Source: Flavobacterium nackdongense (lineage in GTDB: Bacteria > Bacteroidota > Bacteroidia > Flavobacteriales > Flavobacteriaceae). Taken from it: a DNA stretch of 64,000 nucleotides. Positions 38,667 through 47,889 of this stretch are shown here, one piece after another. Below the pieces are notes generated by a model. That model was not told the origin of the DNA. It saw nothing but the letters and a program-made list of their open reading frames with translations, and ran no database searches. Location of the stretch: the NCBI RefSeq assembly GCF_004355225.1, contig NZ_CP037933.1, positions 3,968,001-4,032,000 on the forward strand, written 5' to 3'. The translations under genes and the position numbers were made by a program. How positions within the stretch are numbered: the first letter of the stretch is position 1; the number at the start of each line of letters is the position of its first letter.

Positions 38667-40226
38667 ATGAAACTTAATCCTTCAAAAAAGATTGTTTTTC
38701 AAATTTTCTCTCTCATTGTGATTTTAGGAGTTTCCAAAACGGCTTCCTCGCAAAATTCAAATCTTGGCATCTTCGACAAAAGTGAAGATATAGGAACCTG
38801 TCTTGTAAAAGGTTCGTCTGTTTACAATTCTGATAAACAAGAATATACTATGTCAGGTTCTGGAGATAATATGTGGTATGGAAAAGATGCTTTTCAGTTT
38901 TTGTACAAAAAAATGAAAGGTGATTTTATCCTACAGTTTGAATTCAAATTTACATCACCAGTTAAAGCGGCGCATCGCAAAGTGGGTTGGATGGTGCGAA
39001 ATGACAATTCATTCGATTCACCTCACGTAAACGGAACCATTCATAATGATGGATTGACTTCAATTCAATACCGATTGACAAAAGGAGCCAATACGATGGA
39101 ATTGAAAATGAAAAAATTGGAAAATAATACCATCATTCAATTAGAGCGTCGTGGAAACCGTTATATTTTTTCGGCTGCCATTAAAGGGGAAGATTTCAAA
39201 ACAATTGAATGGGTAGATAACGATAAAGTCATCAACGACAACGCATTGGTTGGAATGTTTATTTGTTCTCACGACAATTCAGATCTGCAAACAGCTGTAA
39301 TCAAAAACGTTCGAATTACAATTCCTGCCAAAGCAGATTACAAACCATACAAAGACTACATTGGTAGCAACCTTGAAATTATGGATATTGCTAGTGGTAA
39401 CCGAAAAATAATTTACACAGCGCCCAATTCTATTCAAGCACCCAATTGGACTAAGGATGGTAAAACCTTGATTTATAATAGTGAAGGGAAGATTTATAAT
39501 TTTGATTTGAAAAAAGGACAACCTTCTGTACTCGATACAAAATTTGCTATCAAAAACAACAACGACCACGTCCTTTCATTTGATGGGAAAATGTTGGGAC
39601 TGAGTAATCATAAAGATGACAAAGACAGACAATCACAAATATTTATTGTTCCCACCAAAGGAGGAACCCCAAAATTGATCACCGAAAAAGGACCTTCTTA
39701 TCTTCATGGATTTTCACCTGACGGGAAAAGCATGATTTTTACCGGCGGTCGAGAAGAAAAAAACAATTTCGACATCTATTCCATCAACATCAAAACCAAG
39801 GAGGAGACACGTTTGACTAGTTCCCCAGGTTTAGATGATGGTTCCGAATATTCTCCTGATGGAAAGTATATCTATTTCAATTCAGTTCGTTCCGGAAAAA
39901 TGCAAATTTGGCGTATGAACCCAGATGGAAGCAATCCGGAAAGAATCACAAATGATGAATCAAATAACTGGTTTCCACATGTTTCTCCAAACGGAAAAAT
40001 GATAGTGTACCTTGCTTTTGGAGATGATGTTTTGCCTGGTGATCACCCTTTCTACAAACATGTTTCGCTTCGTTTGATGGATATTGAAACTCGTGAAGTG
40101 AAAATCTTGGCTCATTTATATGGAGGACAAGGCACAATCAATGTCCCAAGTTGGTCTCCTGACGGAAAACAAATTGCATTTATCACCAATACTGCTTTGA
40201 CGGACTATTTTACAAAATGTTATTAA
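38667..40226 (+). CDS. Exported protein with N-terminal beta-sandwich and TolB-like beta-propeller
   Basis: 519 aa with signal peptide (ending ASSQ). Residues about 30-215 look like a concanavalin/DUF1349-type sandwich (FEFKFTSPVKAAHRKVGW, MVRNDNSFDSPHVNG). Residues 235-510 are PD40/TolB propeller repeats (FSPDGKSMIFTGGREE, YSPDGKYIYFNSVRSGKMQI, VSPNGKMIVYLAF, WSPDGKQIAFI). Enzyme activity is not evident; such propellers often bind ligands or belong to lactonase/lyase-like proteins, and related proteins occur beside DUF1080 and Gfo genes. It lies 12 bp after the T9SS glycosidase gene and 15 bp before the Tat oxidoreductase gene, firmly within the operon. Confidence 0.7.
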   Translation: MKLNPSKKIVFQIFSLIVILGVSKTASSQNSNLGIFDKSEDIGTCLVKGSSVYNSDKQEYTMSGSGDNMWYGKDAFQFLYKKMKGDFILQFEFKFTSPVKAAHRKVGWMVRNDNSFDSPHVNGTIHNDGLTSIQYRLTKGANTMELKMKKLENNTIIQLERRGNRYIFSAAIKGEDFKTIEWVDNDKVINDNALVGMFICSHDNSDLQTAVIKNVRITIPAKADYKPYKDYIGSNLEIMDIASGNRKIIYTAPNSIQAPNWTKDGKTLIYNSEGKIYNFDLKKGQPSVLDTKFAIKNNNDHVLSFDGKMLGLSNHKDDKDRQSQIFIVPTKGGTPKLITEKGPSYLHGFSPDGKSMIFTGGREEKNNFDIYSINIKTKEETRLTSSPGLDDGSEYSPDGKYIYFNSVRSGKMQIWRMNPDGSNPERITNDESNNWFPHVSPNGKMIVYLAFGDDVLPGDHPFYKHVSLRLMDIETREVKILAHLYGGQGTINVPSWSPDGKQIAFITNTALTDYFTKCY

Positions 40227-40241
40227 TTTAATTTCATTATA

Positions 40242-41549
40242 ATGGAAAATCAAAAACCGAATACCCATTCAAGAAGAGAGTTTCTTAGAATGTCAGCCAT
40301 TGGAGTTGCGGGAATGATGGTATTGCCTTCGTTCGTGCTGAAAAGTCAGGACAAGGTGATAAACGTTGCTTTTATTGGATTGGGTAGACAAGGAATTTAT
40401 TTGGTCAGTTCGTTTTTGAAATTTGAAAATGTCAATATTGTGGCTGGTTGCGATGTTTATAAATCCAAACGCACTCGTTTTGAGAAAAAGATAAACACAT
40501 TCAATCAAAGCAAAGGCATAACTACGGGTGTAAAAGTTTTTGAAGAGTATCAAGATATTTTGAAAGACCCTACTATTGATGCTGTTGTAATTGCCAGTCC
40601 AGACCATTGGCACGCGTTAATGGCTATAGATGCTTGTAACGCCAAAAAAGATATTTACCTCGAAAAACCACTCACTTTTACCATTCATGAAGGACAGGAA
40701 TTAGTGAAGGCAGTTCGAAAAAACAAAGTGATTTTGGCCGTGGGAAGTATGCAGCGTTCCGAAGCAATTTTCCAACACGCTGTACAATTGGTTCAAGATG
40801 GGCGAATAGGTCAAATCGAAAAAGTGAGCGTTTGGGTAGGAGAAGATCCTCATCCAAAAGCCTATGATTTACCAGCTGAAACTCTTCCCGATGGTTTAAA
40901 TTGGGAAAAATGGATTGGTCCAGTACCCTTAGTAGCATTCAATAATCAACTCAATCCGCCTATTTCTATTGATCCGCCTGTGAATGAAAATGTATGGGGA
41001 GCTTGGCGCTGGTACAAGCAAATGAGTGGCGGATTGATGACCGATTGGGGTGCCCATATGATTGATATTGCCCAATGGGGATTGAAGCGGGACAAAAGTG
41101 GTCCAGTAAAAATTCAACCTGCCGGATTCGAAGGAAATCAATATTTGACTTACGTATATGACGACGGAATAAAAATGGTTCTCGAACCCATAAAAGCAGA
41201 CATGAGAGGCGTGAAATTCTGGGGAAAAAACGGCTGGATAGAAGTGGCCAGAGGTCATTTTGACGCCTCGACTGAAGCATTGAAATCTTCCTACGTAAAG
41301 GATGCCAACAGCTCTAAAACTTGGGTTGGTCATCACAAGAATTTTTTGGATTCAATCATTTCACGAAATAAACCTCTTGTTCCTGTAGAAATTGGACACA
41401 GTTCAGGTACAGTGTGTACCTTGGGGAATATTGCCAATGAATTGCAACAAGAATTAAAATGGAATCCAGTTTCTCAAACTTTTGTCGGTAAAAGAAAGCT
41501 TAATAAAAAGCTTCACTACGATTATCGAAAGGGTTACCGAGAAATTTAG
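40242..41549 (+). CDS. Tat-exported Gfo/Idh/MocA-family oxidoreductase
   Basis: 435 aa with a twin-arginine signal (SRREFLRMSAIG, Arg11-Arg12), so it is folded with its cofactor and exported to the periplasm. Rossmann motif VAFIGLGRQGIYL, the loop SPDHWHALMAIDA, conserved EKPLTF (catalytic Lys), and the C-terminal substrate domain with GGLMTDWGAHMIDIAQWG (catalytic Asp and His region). Tat-exported family members with bound NAD(P) act on glycosides outside the cytoplasm; in the 3-keto-glycoside route they oxidise C3 so that a lyase can eliminate the aglycone. It is the best candidate for the initiating oxidation in this operon. Confidence 0.87.
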   Translation: MENQKPNTHSRREFLRMSAIGVAGMMVLPSFVLKSQDKVINVAFIGLGRQGIYLVSSFLKFENVNIVAGCDVYKSKRTRFEKKINTFNQSKGITTGVKVFEEYQDILKDPTIDAVVIASPDHWHALMAIDACNAKKDIYLEKPLTFTIHEGQELVKAVRKNKVILAVGSMQRSEAIFQHAVQLVQDGRIGQIEKVSVWVGEDPHPKAYDLPAETLPDGLNWEKWIGPVPLVAFNNQLNPPISIDPPVNENVWGAWRWYKQMSGGLMTDWGAHMIDIAQWGLKRDKSGPVKIQPAGFEGNQYLTYVYDDGIKMVLEPIKADMRGVKFWGKNGWIEVARGHFDASTEALKSSYVKDANSSKTWVGHHKNFLDSIISRNKPLVPVEIGHSSGTVCTLGNIANELQQELKWNPVSQTFVGKRKLNKKLHYDYRKGYREI

Positions 41550-41602
41550 CAGGAGCTTTAAACATAGAATTTCAACCAACCAAATCAAATTTTCAAAGCA
41601 TT

Positions 41603-44125
41603 ATGAAAAAAATATTTTGTTCTTTATATCTTCAAGTATTCGTTTTAACCATTTTATCGTTGCAAAGTTATGTTTCATTTGCCCAATCCGTTGAAACTAT
41701 CAATCCATTAGAAAAAAGATTGGATGAAATGCTCGCCAAAATGACTACCCAAGAAAAAATAGAACAATTATATTACCTAACCGACGGCAACAAACGATTG
41801 AATATTCCGCAGTTTACAGGAAGTGACGGCCCTCACGGAATCGGGAATAACGCCAAAGGATTTTCTTCTTTTCCAGTTACTATCGCTATGGCAGCTACTT
41901 GGGATCCTAATTTAATTACAAGAGTGGGTAGAGCTATAAGCGAAGAACAAGCTGCTCGTGGCAAAGACAGAATTGCGGGACCAACACTCGATATGCTTAT
42001 CGATCCCAGAATTGGTCGTGCGCCAGAAACCATTGGAGAAGATCCTTTTTTGGGCGGAAGAATTTCGGCTGCTTTTATATTGGGACAAAATACCACTTCG
42101 GTTTTTGGGTCTGTTAAGCATTATAATTTAAATACTTATGAAATCAATCGTAGAACCAATGATTACCTAAGTGACCAAAGAAGTTTGGTGGAATTATGGG
42201 GACTGCATTGGAAAAGAGCCATTCAATTTGGCGGTGCTATGTCTGTTATGTGCGCTTATAACTGGGTGAATGGTGACAAATGTGCCGAAAATAAATATAT
42301 GATTAAAACGCTGTTGCGCGATCATTGGGGATTTGATTATTACACTATGAGCGACTGGGGAGGATTTAAAGAAACCGGAAAAGCATTAATTGCGGAACTT
42401 GATTTTTGTGAAGGAAACGATTTGTATATCAAAGAACTTCCAGACGGAGTTAAAAACGGTCTTTACGATATCAATTTGGTAGATCGCGCTACCAGAAATA
42501 TTTTACGTACCAAAATTATTTCAGGAATGATGGACGGAGTTCCTGTTGTTCCGCAGTCGATGATTGACAGTAAAGAACACAGAGAGTTAGTGTATGAAAG
42601 TGGTTTGAAAGGCTTGGTTTTGCTGAAAAATGAAAAAAACATTTTGCCTTTAAATAAAAATCAGGTAAAATCTATAGCGCTTATTGGACCCAACGTAGCC
42701 GAATTGCCATTGGACGGAAACAGTAGTTCCAAAGTAATTCCTTCCTATCAAATATCGGTAGAAAAAGGAATCAAAACCATTCTAGGCGAAGAGAAAGTGG
42801 TTTATGCCAGAGGTTGCAACATCAATGATACCGATAAAACCCAATTTAGCGCCGCTATCGAAGCTGCAAAAAAATCGGAATATGTGGTATTTGTTGCCGG
42901 ACTTGACAAAACGGTCGAAGGCGAAGGTTATTTTATCAATAAAGAAGCCGACGAAAACGGAGGAGGAGTTTTAAGCCGTCCCGACAGACCTTCACAAACG
43001 GTATTGTTGCCGGGAATGCAAAACGAATTAATCAACGAAATTGCAAAAGTAAATCCTAATATTATTTTGGTAGTAATTTCGGGTGGAACCTGTAGCGTTA
43101 CACCTGTTCTAAAAAACGTAAAAGGATTACTGTATGCTTTTTACCCGGGACAAGAAGGCGGAAGAGCCATTGCAGATGTGCTATTTGGCAATTACAATCC
43201 ATCGGGGAAATTACCAGCTACGATACCAAAAGATGACAGCCAAATTATCCCTATCAGTACCGATTTTAAAAATATGGTGTCCAAAGGCGTTGGCTATCGC
43301 TGGTTTGACAGCCAAAAATTAACTCCTGAATTTGCATTTGGAGCAGGAATCAGTTACACTACTTTTGAGTATTCGAATATTAAAATCAATAAACCAAAAG
43401 CTAAAGTTGGCGAATTAATCGAAGTATCTTTCGATTTAAAAAATACCGGAAAAATAGCTGGAGAAGAAGTGGCACAACTCTATCTTTCCACAGGAACCAT
43501 TCTTCCTGCTTTGGCAATGCCAATTAAACAATTGCGTGGTTTTCAAAAAACAGCTTTAAACCCCGGAGAGTCAAAAAGAATTACCTTGAAACTGACTCCA
43601 GAAGAATTGTATGTCTATAACGAACAAACGAATTCTTACCAAGTTCCACAAGGAGATTATATCGTTCAAGTGGGTGGAGCATCTGATAAATTGCTGCTTA
43701 AAGCTTCATTTTCATTGGCAGCAGCAAGCCCAAAACCCGATTTACAAGTGGTCAATATCCGCACAATGCCTGTTTTTCCAGAAGTAGGAGAACCATTGGT
43801 TTTTATGGTATCTTTGATTAATAACGGAACCGGCGAAACAAAAATAGGAGACGATCACATCATTCGTTTTTATGTAGATGGCAAAGAAGTGGCGCACTAT
43901 TATTCAAAATCAATTACAATACCTGTTGGCGGAATGGAACAAGCTTGCGCACAAGGATCAAATAATGTGAACTGGACTGCAACTGCCGGAAAATTCAATA
44001 TTACGGCCAAGGTTGAAGTGGCAAAAAGTGATGATCTTATCAAAGAAAACAATAGTTGTGAAGGACAGTTGACCATTCCAAATGGCAAAGTGATTCCAAC
44101 AGAAATTGCAAAATTCATTCAATAG
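41603..44125 (+). CDS. GH3-family beta-glycosidase with C-terminal CARDB domain
   Basis: 840 aa, signal ending SFAQ. The GH3 core has nucleophile Asp251 (YYTMSDWGGFKE), MLIDPRIGRAPETIGEDP and the GPNVAELPLDGNSSS region of the second domain. A fibronectin-III-like domain (FDLKNTGKIAGEEVAQLYLS) follows, then an added CARDB-type adhesion domain at about 715-835 (LQVVNIRTMPVFPEVGE, FMVSLINNGTGETKIGD). The substrate loop reads KHYNLNTYEINRR, rather unlike glucosidase-type GH3. It lies 53 bp after the Tat oxidoreductase and 7 bp before the next GH3. Confidence 0.9.
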   Translation: MKKIFCSLYLQVFVLTILSLQSYVSFAQSVETINPLEKRLDEMLAKMTTQEKIEQLYYLTDGNKRLNIPQFTGSDGPHGIGNNAKGFSSFPVTIAMAATWDPNLITRVGRAISEEQAARGKDRIAGPTLDMLIDPRIGRAPETIGEDPFLGGRISAAFILGQNTTSVFGSVKHYNLNTYEINRRTNDYLSDQRSLVELWGLHWKRAIQFGGAMSVMCAYNWVNGDKCAENKYMIKTLLRDHWGFDYYTMSDWGGFKETGKALIAELDFCEGNDLYIKELPDGVKNGLYDINLVDRATRNILRTKIISGMMDGVPVVPQSMIDSKEHRELVYESGLKGLVLLKNEKNILPLNKNQVKSIALIGPNVAELPLDGNSSSKVIPSYQISVEKGIKTILGEEKVVYARGCNINDTDKTQFSAAIEAAKKSEYVVFVAGLDKTVEGEGYFINKEADENGGGVLSRPDRPSQTVLLPGMQNELINEIAKVNPNIILVVISGGTCSVTPVLKNVKGLLYAFYPGQEGGRAIADVLFGNYNPSGKLPATIPKDDSQIIPISTDFKNMVSKGVGYRWFDSQKLTPEFAFGAGISYTTFEYSNIKINKPKAKVGELIEVSFDLKNTGKIAGEEVAQLYLSTGTILPALAMPIKQLRGFQKTALNPGESKRITLKLTPEELYVYNEQTNSYQVPQGDYIVQVGGASDKLLLKASFSLAAASPKPDLQVVNIRTMPVFPEVGEPLVFMVSLINNGTGETKIGDDHIIRFYVDGKEVAHYYSKSITIPVGGMEQACAQGSNNVNWTATAGKFNITAKVEVAKSDDLIKENNSCEGQLTIPNGKVIPTEIAKFIQ

Positions 44126-44132
44126 TAAGTTT

Positions 44133-46460
44133 ATGAGACAGTATTTTTTCCTTTTTTCTTTTTTTCTTATCAGCGTATCGTCCAATGCGCAGCAAATTGC
44201 AAAACCATTGTACAAAGATCCTAAAGCGCCCATCGAATCGCGCATCAAAGACTTATTGTCCAGAATGACATTGGAAGACAAATGCCGTCAAATTGATGTT
44301 TGGCATCCCAAAGTGGATTTAAGCAAACCAGAAGAATTGAATAAAATAATTATGGCTTTAGGTGATACTGTGAAAAATGGCATTGGTTTTTTGCAGTTTA
44401 AAGTCGAAATGAATAGAGATGATTATCGCGCCCGTTTTAATGCTGTCCAAAAATATTTTGTTGAGAATACTCGACTCAGAATTCCAGCTATTTCTAATGG
44501 TGAAGGCTGTCATGGTTTTGTGGGTAACGAAAATAAATCAACTGTTTTTCCTGTTTCAGCATCTTTGGGAAGCACTTGGAATACGGAATTAATTGAATCT
44601 GTTTTTGGGGCTGTGGCCAAAGAAATGCGCAGTTATGGCATCACTCATGCAGCAACTCCAGTAATCGATTTAATGCGAGATCCCCGTTTTGGAAGAACGG
44701 ACGAAATGTTGGGCGAAGACCCATATCACGTGGCTCAAATGGGTGTGGGAGCTATTTTTGGTTTGCAAGGACGAACTCCATTTATTGATGAAAATCACGT
44801 GATTGCTTGCGCCAAACATTTTTCGGGACACGGGCAACCTGAAGCGGGAACCAATCTGGCTCCAGCCAATTTTTCCGAAAGAATTCTTCGCGAAAATCAT
44901 TTTTATCCGTTTGAAATGGCGGTAAAAAAAGCAAATGTACGCACCGTGATGGCTTCGTATAACGAAATTGATGGGATTCCCAATCACGCCAACAAATGGT
45001 TGCTCCAAGATGTACTTCGCGGAGAATGGGGATTTACAGGTTATGTAATTTCTGATTATGATGCCGTAAATAGAATGGTAACGCGTCAACATGCTTGTCT
45101 GGACAAAACAGAAGCCGGAAAAAGAGCCATATCTGCAGGGATGGATTTTGAATGCCCAAGCAATTGGAAAAACTATTGTTTTAGTGCTTTGCCAGCCTTA
45201 ATAAAATCTGGTGAAGTGAAAGTAGCCGACTTGGATTCTTCTGTAACTCGTGTATTGAGAAATAAATTTATGATGGGTTTGTTTGAACAACCGTACATCA
45301 AATCAGTTTCGGATAAAATCAAATTTGAAGACCAAATCAAACACAAAAAAATCGCCTTGAAAGCAGCAGAACAAGGAATGATTTTGTTGAAGAACGACAA
45401 TAAAACCTTACCTTTCAATGAAAATAAAATCAAACGTTTGGCGATAATTGGTCCCAATGCCGATGAGGTGCATTACGGAACGTATTCGAACGATAAAACT
45501 CCGGGAACAAGTATCTTGAAAGGATTGACCGACTTTGGAAAAGGAAAATTTGAAGTCGTTTTCTCCGAAGGATATAAAATTTATGAAAATGACAGCACCA
45601 TAACGGCAGCCGAGAAAACTACCGAAGCAGAGAACAAGCGCATTCAAGATGCCGTGGCTTTGGCAAGTACTTGCGACGCTGTATTAATGGTAATGGGTGG
45701 CAACGAATTGACCTGCCGCGAAGATTGGAAAAATCATTCTGGAGATTATTACGATTTAAACCTGATGGGACGACAAGACGATTTGGCAAAAGCCATTTTG
45801 GGACTCAACAAACAAACCGCTGTTCTGTTAATCAACGGAAGACCTTTGTCAGTGAATTATTTAGCCGAAAAAGCCCCGGCAATTATCGAAGGTTGGTATT
45901 TAGGACAAGAACAAGGTGAGGCTGTAGCCAATGTCGTGTTCGGGAATGTGAATCCAACAGGTAAACTTGCTGTAACCATTCCGCGTCACGTGGGGCAATT
46001 GCCAGTCTATTACAACAGCAAACCCTATGTACATGAAAGTCCTTACATTGATGGACCTTATTCACCTTTGTATCCTTTTGGTTTCGGATTAAGTTACACT
46101 GAATACAAGTATGCCAACTTGAAATTGGATACTAAAAAAATAGATCCAAATCAATCCGTTACAGCATCTGTTGAGGTGACTAATGCAGGTGAAAGAGATG
46201 GCGAAGAAATCGTTCAGTTGTACATTCGTGATAAGGTAAGTTCCGTGACACGTCCTATTCACGAATTAAAAGATTTTGCCCGCATAGCTATCAAAAAAGG
46301 AGAAACAAAAACAGTTTCATTTGTAATTACGCCAGATAAATTACAGTTTTACGGTCTTGATATGAAACGTATTGTCGAGCCGGGAGAATTTGAAGTACAG
46401 ATAGGAAAAAGTTCAAAAGACTACCTGTCGGATGTATTTGAAGTAGTTGCGCAAAATTAA
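44133..46460 (+). CDS. GH3-family beta-glycosidase
   Basis: 775 aa. I start it at the ATG at 44133 (MRQYFFLFSFFLISVSSNAQQ), which gives a clean signal peptide and begins just after the previous stop; an earlier in-frame ATG at 44106 would overlap the preceding gene and bury the signal. Nucleophile Asp308 (GYVISDYDAVNRM), MRDPRFGRTDEMLGEDPYHV, AKHFSGHGQPEAG, and the C-terminal fibronectin-III-like domain (VEVTNAGERDGEEIVQLY). The SDYDA form recalls Bacteroidetes beta-xylosidase/glucosidase-type GH3. It is distinct in sequence from the other three GH3 proteins, suggesting different linkages. Confidence 0.9.
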   Translation: MRQYFFLFSFFLISVSSNAQQIAKPLYKDPKAPIESRIKDLLSRMTLEDKCRQIDVWHPKVDLSKPEELNKIIMALGDTVKNGIGFLQFKVEMNRDDYRARFNAVQKYFVENTRLRIPAISNGEGCHGFVGNENKSTVFPVSASLGSTWNTELIESVFGAVAKEMRSYGITHAATPVIDLMRDPRFGRTDEMLGEDPYHVAQMGVGAIFGLQGRTPFIDENHVIACAKHFSGHGQPEAGTNLAPANFSERILRENHFYPFEMAVKKANVRTVMASYNEIDGIPNHANKWLLQDVLRGEWGFTGYVISDYDAVNRMVTRQHACLDKTEAGKRAISAGMDFECPSNWKNYCFSALPALIKSGEVKVADLDSSVTRVLRNKFMMGLFEQPYIKSVSDKIKFEDQIKHKKIALKAAEQGMILLKNDNKTLPFNENKIKRLAIIGPNADEVHYGTYSNDKTPGTSILKGLTDFGKGKFEVVFSEGYKIYENDSTITAAEKTTEAENKRIQDAVALASTCDAVLMVMGGNELTCREDWKNHSGDYYDLNLMGRQDDLAKAILGLNKQTAVLLINGRPLSVNYLAEKAPAIIEGWYLGQEQGEAVANVVFGNVNPTGKLAVTIPRHVGQLPVYYNSKPYVHESPYIDGPYSPLYPFGFGLSYTEYKYANLKLDTKKIDPNQSVTASVEVTNAGERDGEEIVQLYIRDKVSSVTRPIHELKDFARIAIKKGETKTVSFVITPDKLQFYGLDMKRIVEPGEFEVQIGKSSKDYLSDVFEVVAQN

Positions 46461-46477
46461 TTTTAAAAGTAGGTATA

Positions 46478-47827
46478 ATGTTGAAAAAGTTTTCTTTTTG
46501 CCTGATTGCGTGTTTGCTATTGATGTGTTTCAATGTTAAAGCCACTCCCATTGAAAAAATTTGGGTTCAAGGCGGAACGATGCAATACAAAGAAAAGCCG
46601 GTTAGCGTAAACAGTTTCGAAATTTCAAAATACGAGATTACCAATGCCCAATATGCTTTTTTTCTGAATGGAATTGAGGTTGGTGCCAATGGAATTTTCA
46701 AAGAAATCCAATTGATTAATGTGGCTTCCAATGATTTGCAATTGGAATTCACAAACGGGAAATGGCAACCTAAAAAAGGATTCGAGAATCATCCGATGGT
46801 TATGGTCAATTACTATGGAGCACTACAATTTTGTAAATGGACAGGCAGCAATTTGCCTTCAGAAATGGAATGGATTTATGCTGCAAATGGCGGAATAAAA
46901 AATAAAAATTTTAAATATTCAGGTGCCAATACCCTAAAAAAAGTAGGATGGTTCAAAGGCAATAGCGATAGTCGTTCCCATAAAGTAGGAGAGAAGAAAC
47001 CCAATGCATTAGGAATTTATGATATGAGCGGTAATGCTTGGGAATGGTGCCGAAATGACGAATTAAAAACAGCTGATGATTTTTGTGTGCACATGGGCGG
47101 AAGTTGGTTTGCGGGAGAGCAACCTTCGCAAATTTTGGCACATTACGGAAATAAGCCAAAGCATTTTAGTAACAGCGTTGGTTTCAGAGTGATTTTTGCA
47201 GCCACAACTTTGACTAGCGATGTGAATTTTTTTAAAAATTATAAGGGAAAACCATACAACGATCAAGTGCAACAAATCCCAGGAAAGGTTCAATGCGAAT
47301 GGTACGATTTGGGAGGGGAAGGAATTGCTTATCACGACAGCGACAACAGCAACAGCGGAAGCGGAAATCTGAATCCTGCAAACGGTACTTTTCTTAATGA
47401 ATTTAGAATTAATGAAGCCGTTGATATCTCCTACACAAAATCGAGGGATATAGACAACAGTCCTTACAATGTTGTCGAGCCAGTTATGGACGAATTGTAT
47501 GCCGGTTGGATGATTCCGGGCGAATGGATTAATTATACTGTAAATGTAAATACATCGGGAACATATACTGTTGGCTTGATGTTTACGGCAAGTGGAGACG
47601 GAGCAATTTCTTTGTTATTGGATGGAAAAGAATTGGCTACAGATATAGTGGTTCCTTCAACGAGACACAACAAAGAAACCGTTGCTTGGAGACAATGGCA
47701 TCACTGGAACCGTATCGATAACTTGGCTTCATTCAAATTAGAGAAAGGAACTCACGTTTTGACACTCAAAACTGTTTACAACGGAAATATGAATTACGAT
47801 TATTTGGATTTTAAATTGAAAGAGTAA
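46478..47827 (+). CDS. SUMF1/FGE-fold protein fused to a CBM6-like domain, without the FGE cysteines
   Basis: 449 aa, signal ending about VKAT. Residues 28-235 have the formylglycine-generating-enzyme fold (FEISKYEITNAQYAFFLN, NLPSEMEWIYAA, YDMSGNAWEWCRN, NSVGFRVIF). In true FGEs the segment after GGS carries a reactive Cys pair; here HMGGSWFAGEQPSQ has none, so sulfatase maturation is unlikely, and no sulfatase is seen in the window. Residues about 255-449 are CBM6-like (YDLGGEGIAYHDSDN, PGEWINYTVNVN, TSGTYTVGLMF, NYDYLDFKL). I infer a periplasmic sugar-binding or accessory protein. It starts 17 bp after the GH3 gene. Confidence 0.8.
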   Translation: MLKKFSFCLIACLLLMCFNVKATPIEKIWVQGGTMQYKEKPVSVNSFEISKYEITNAQYAFFLNGIEVGANGIFKEIQLINVASNDLQLEFTNGKWQPKKGFENHPMVMVNYYGALQFCKWTGSNLPSEMEWIYAANGGIKNKNFKYSGANTLKKVGWFKGNSDSRSHKVGEKKPNALGIYDMSGNAWEWCRNDELKTADDFCVHMGGSWFAGEQPSQILAHYGNKPKHFSNSVGFRVIFAATTLTSDVNFFKNYKGKPYNDQVQQIPGKVQCEWYDLGGEGIAYHDSDNSNSGSGNLNPANGTFLNEFRINEAVDISYTKSRDIDNSPYNVVEPVMDELYAGWMIPGEWINYTVNVNTSGTYTVGLMFTASGDGAISLLLDGKELATDIVVPSTRHNKETVAWRQWHHWNRIDNLASFKLEKGTHVLTLKTVYNGNMNYDYLDFKLKE

Positions 47828-47889
47828 ACCAAGTTAAGGTCAAGGAATAAAGATTTTTGTAACCAATAAATATATTTTAAATTACCATT

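Noticed and set aside
44106..44132. Earlier start for the second GH3 of the main operon
   Set aside because: It would overlap the preceding gene and place nine residues before a clean signal peptide.
46478..47827. True formylglycine-generating enzyme for sulfatases
   Set aside because: The reactive Cys pair after GGS is absent and no sulfatase gene occurs in the window.
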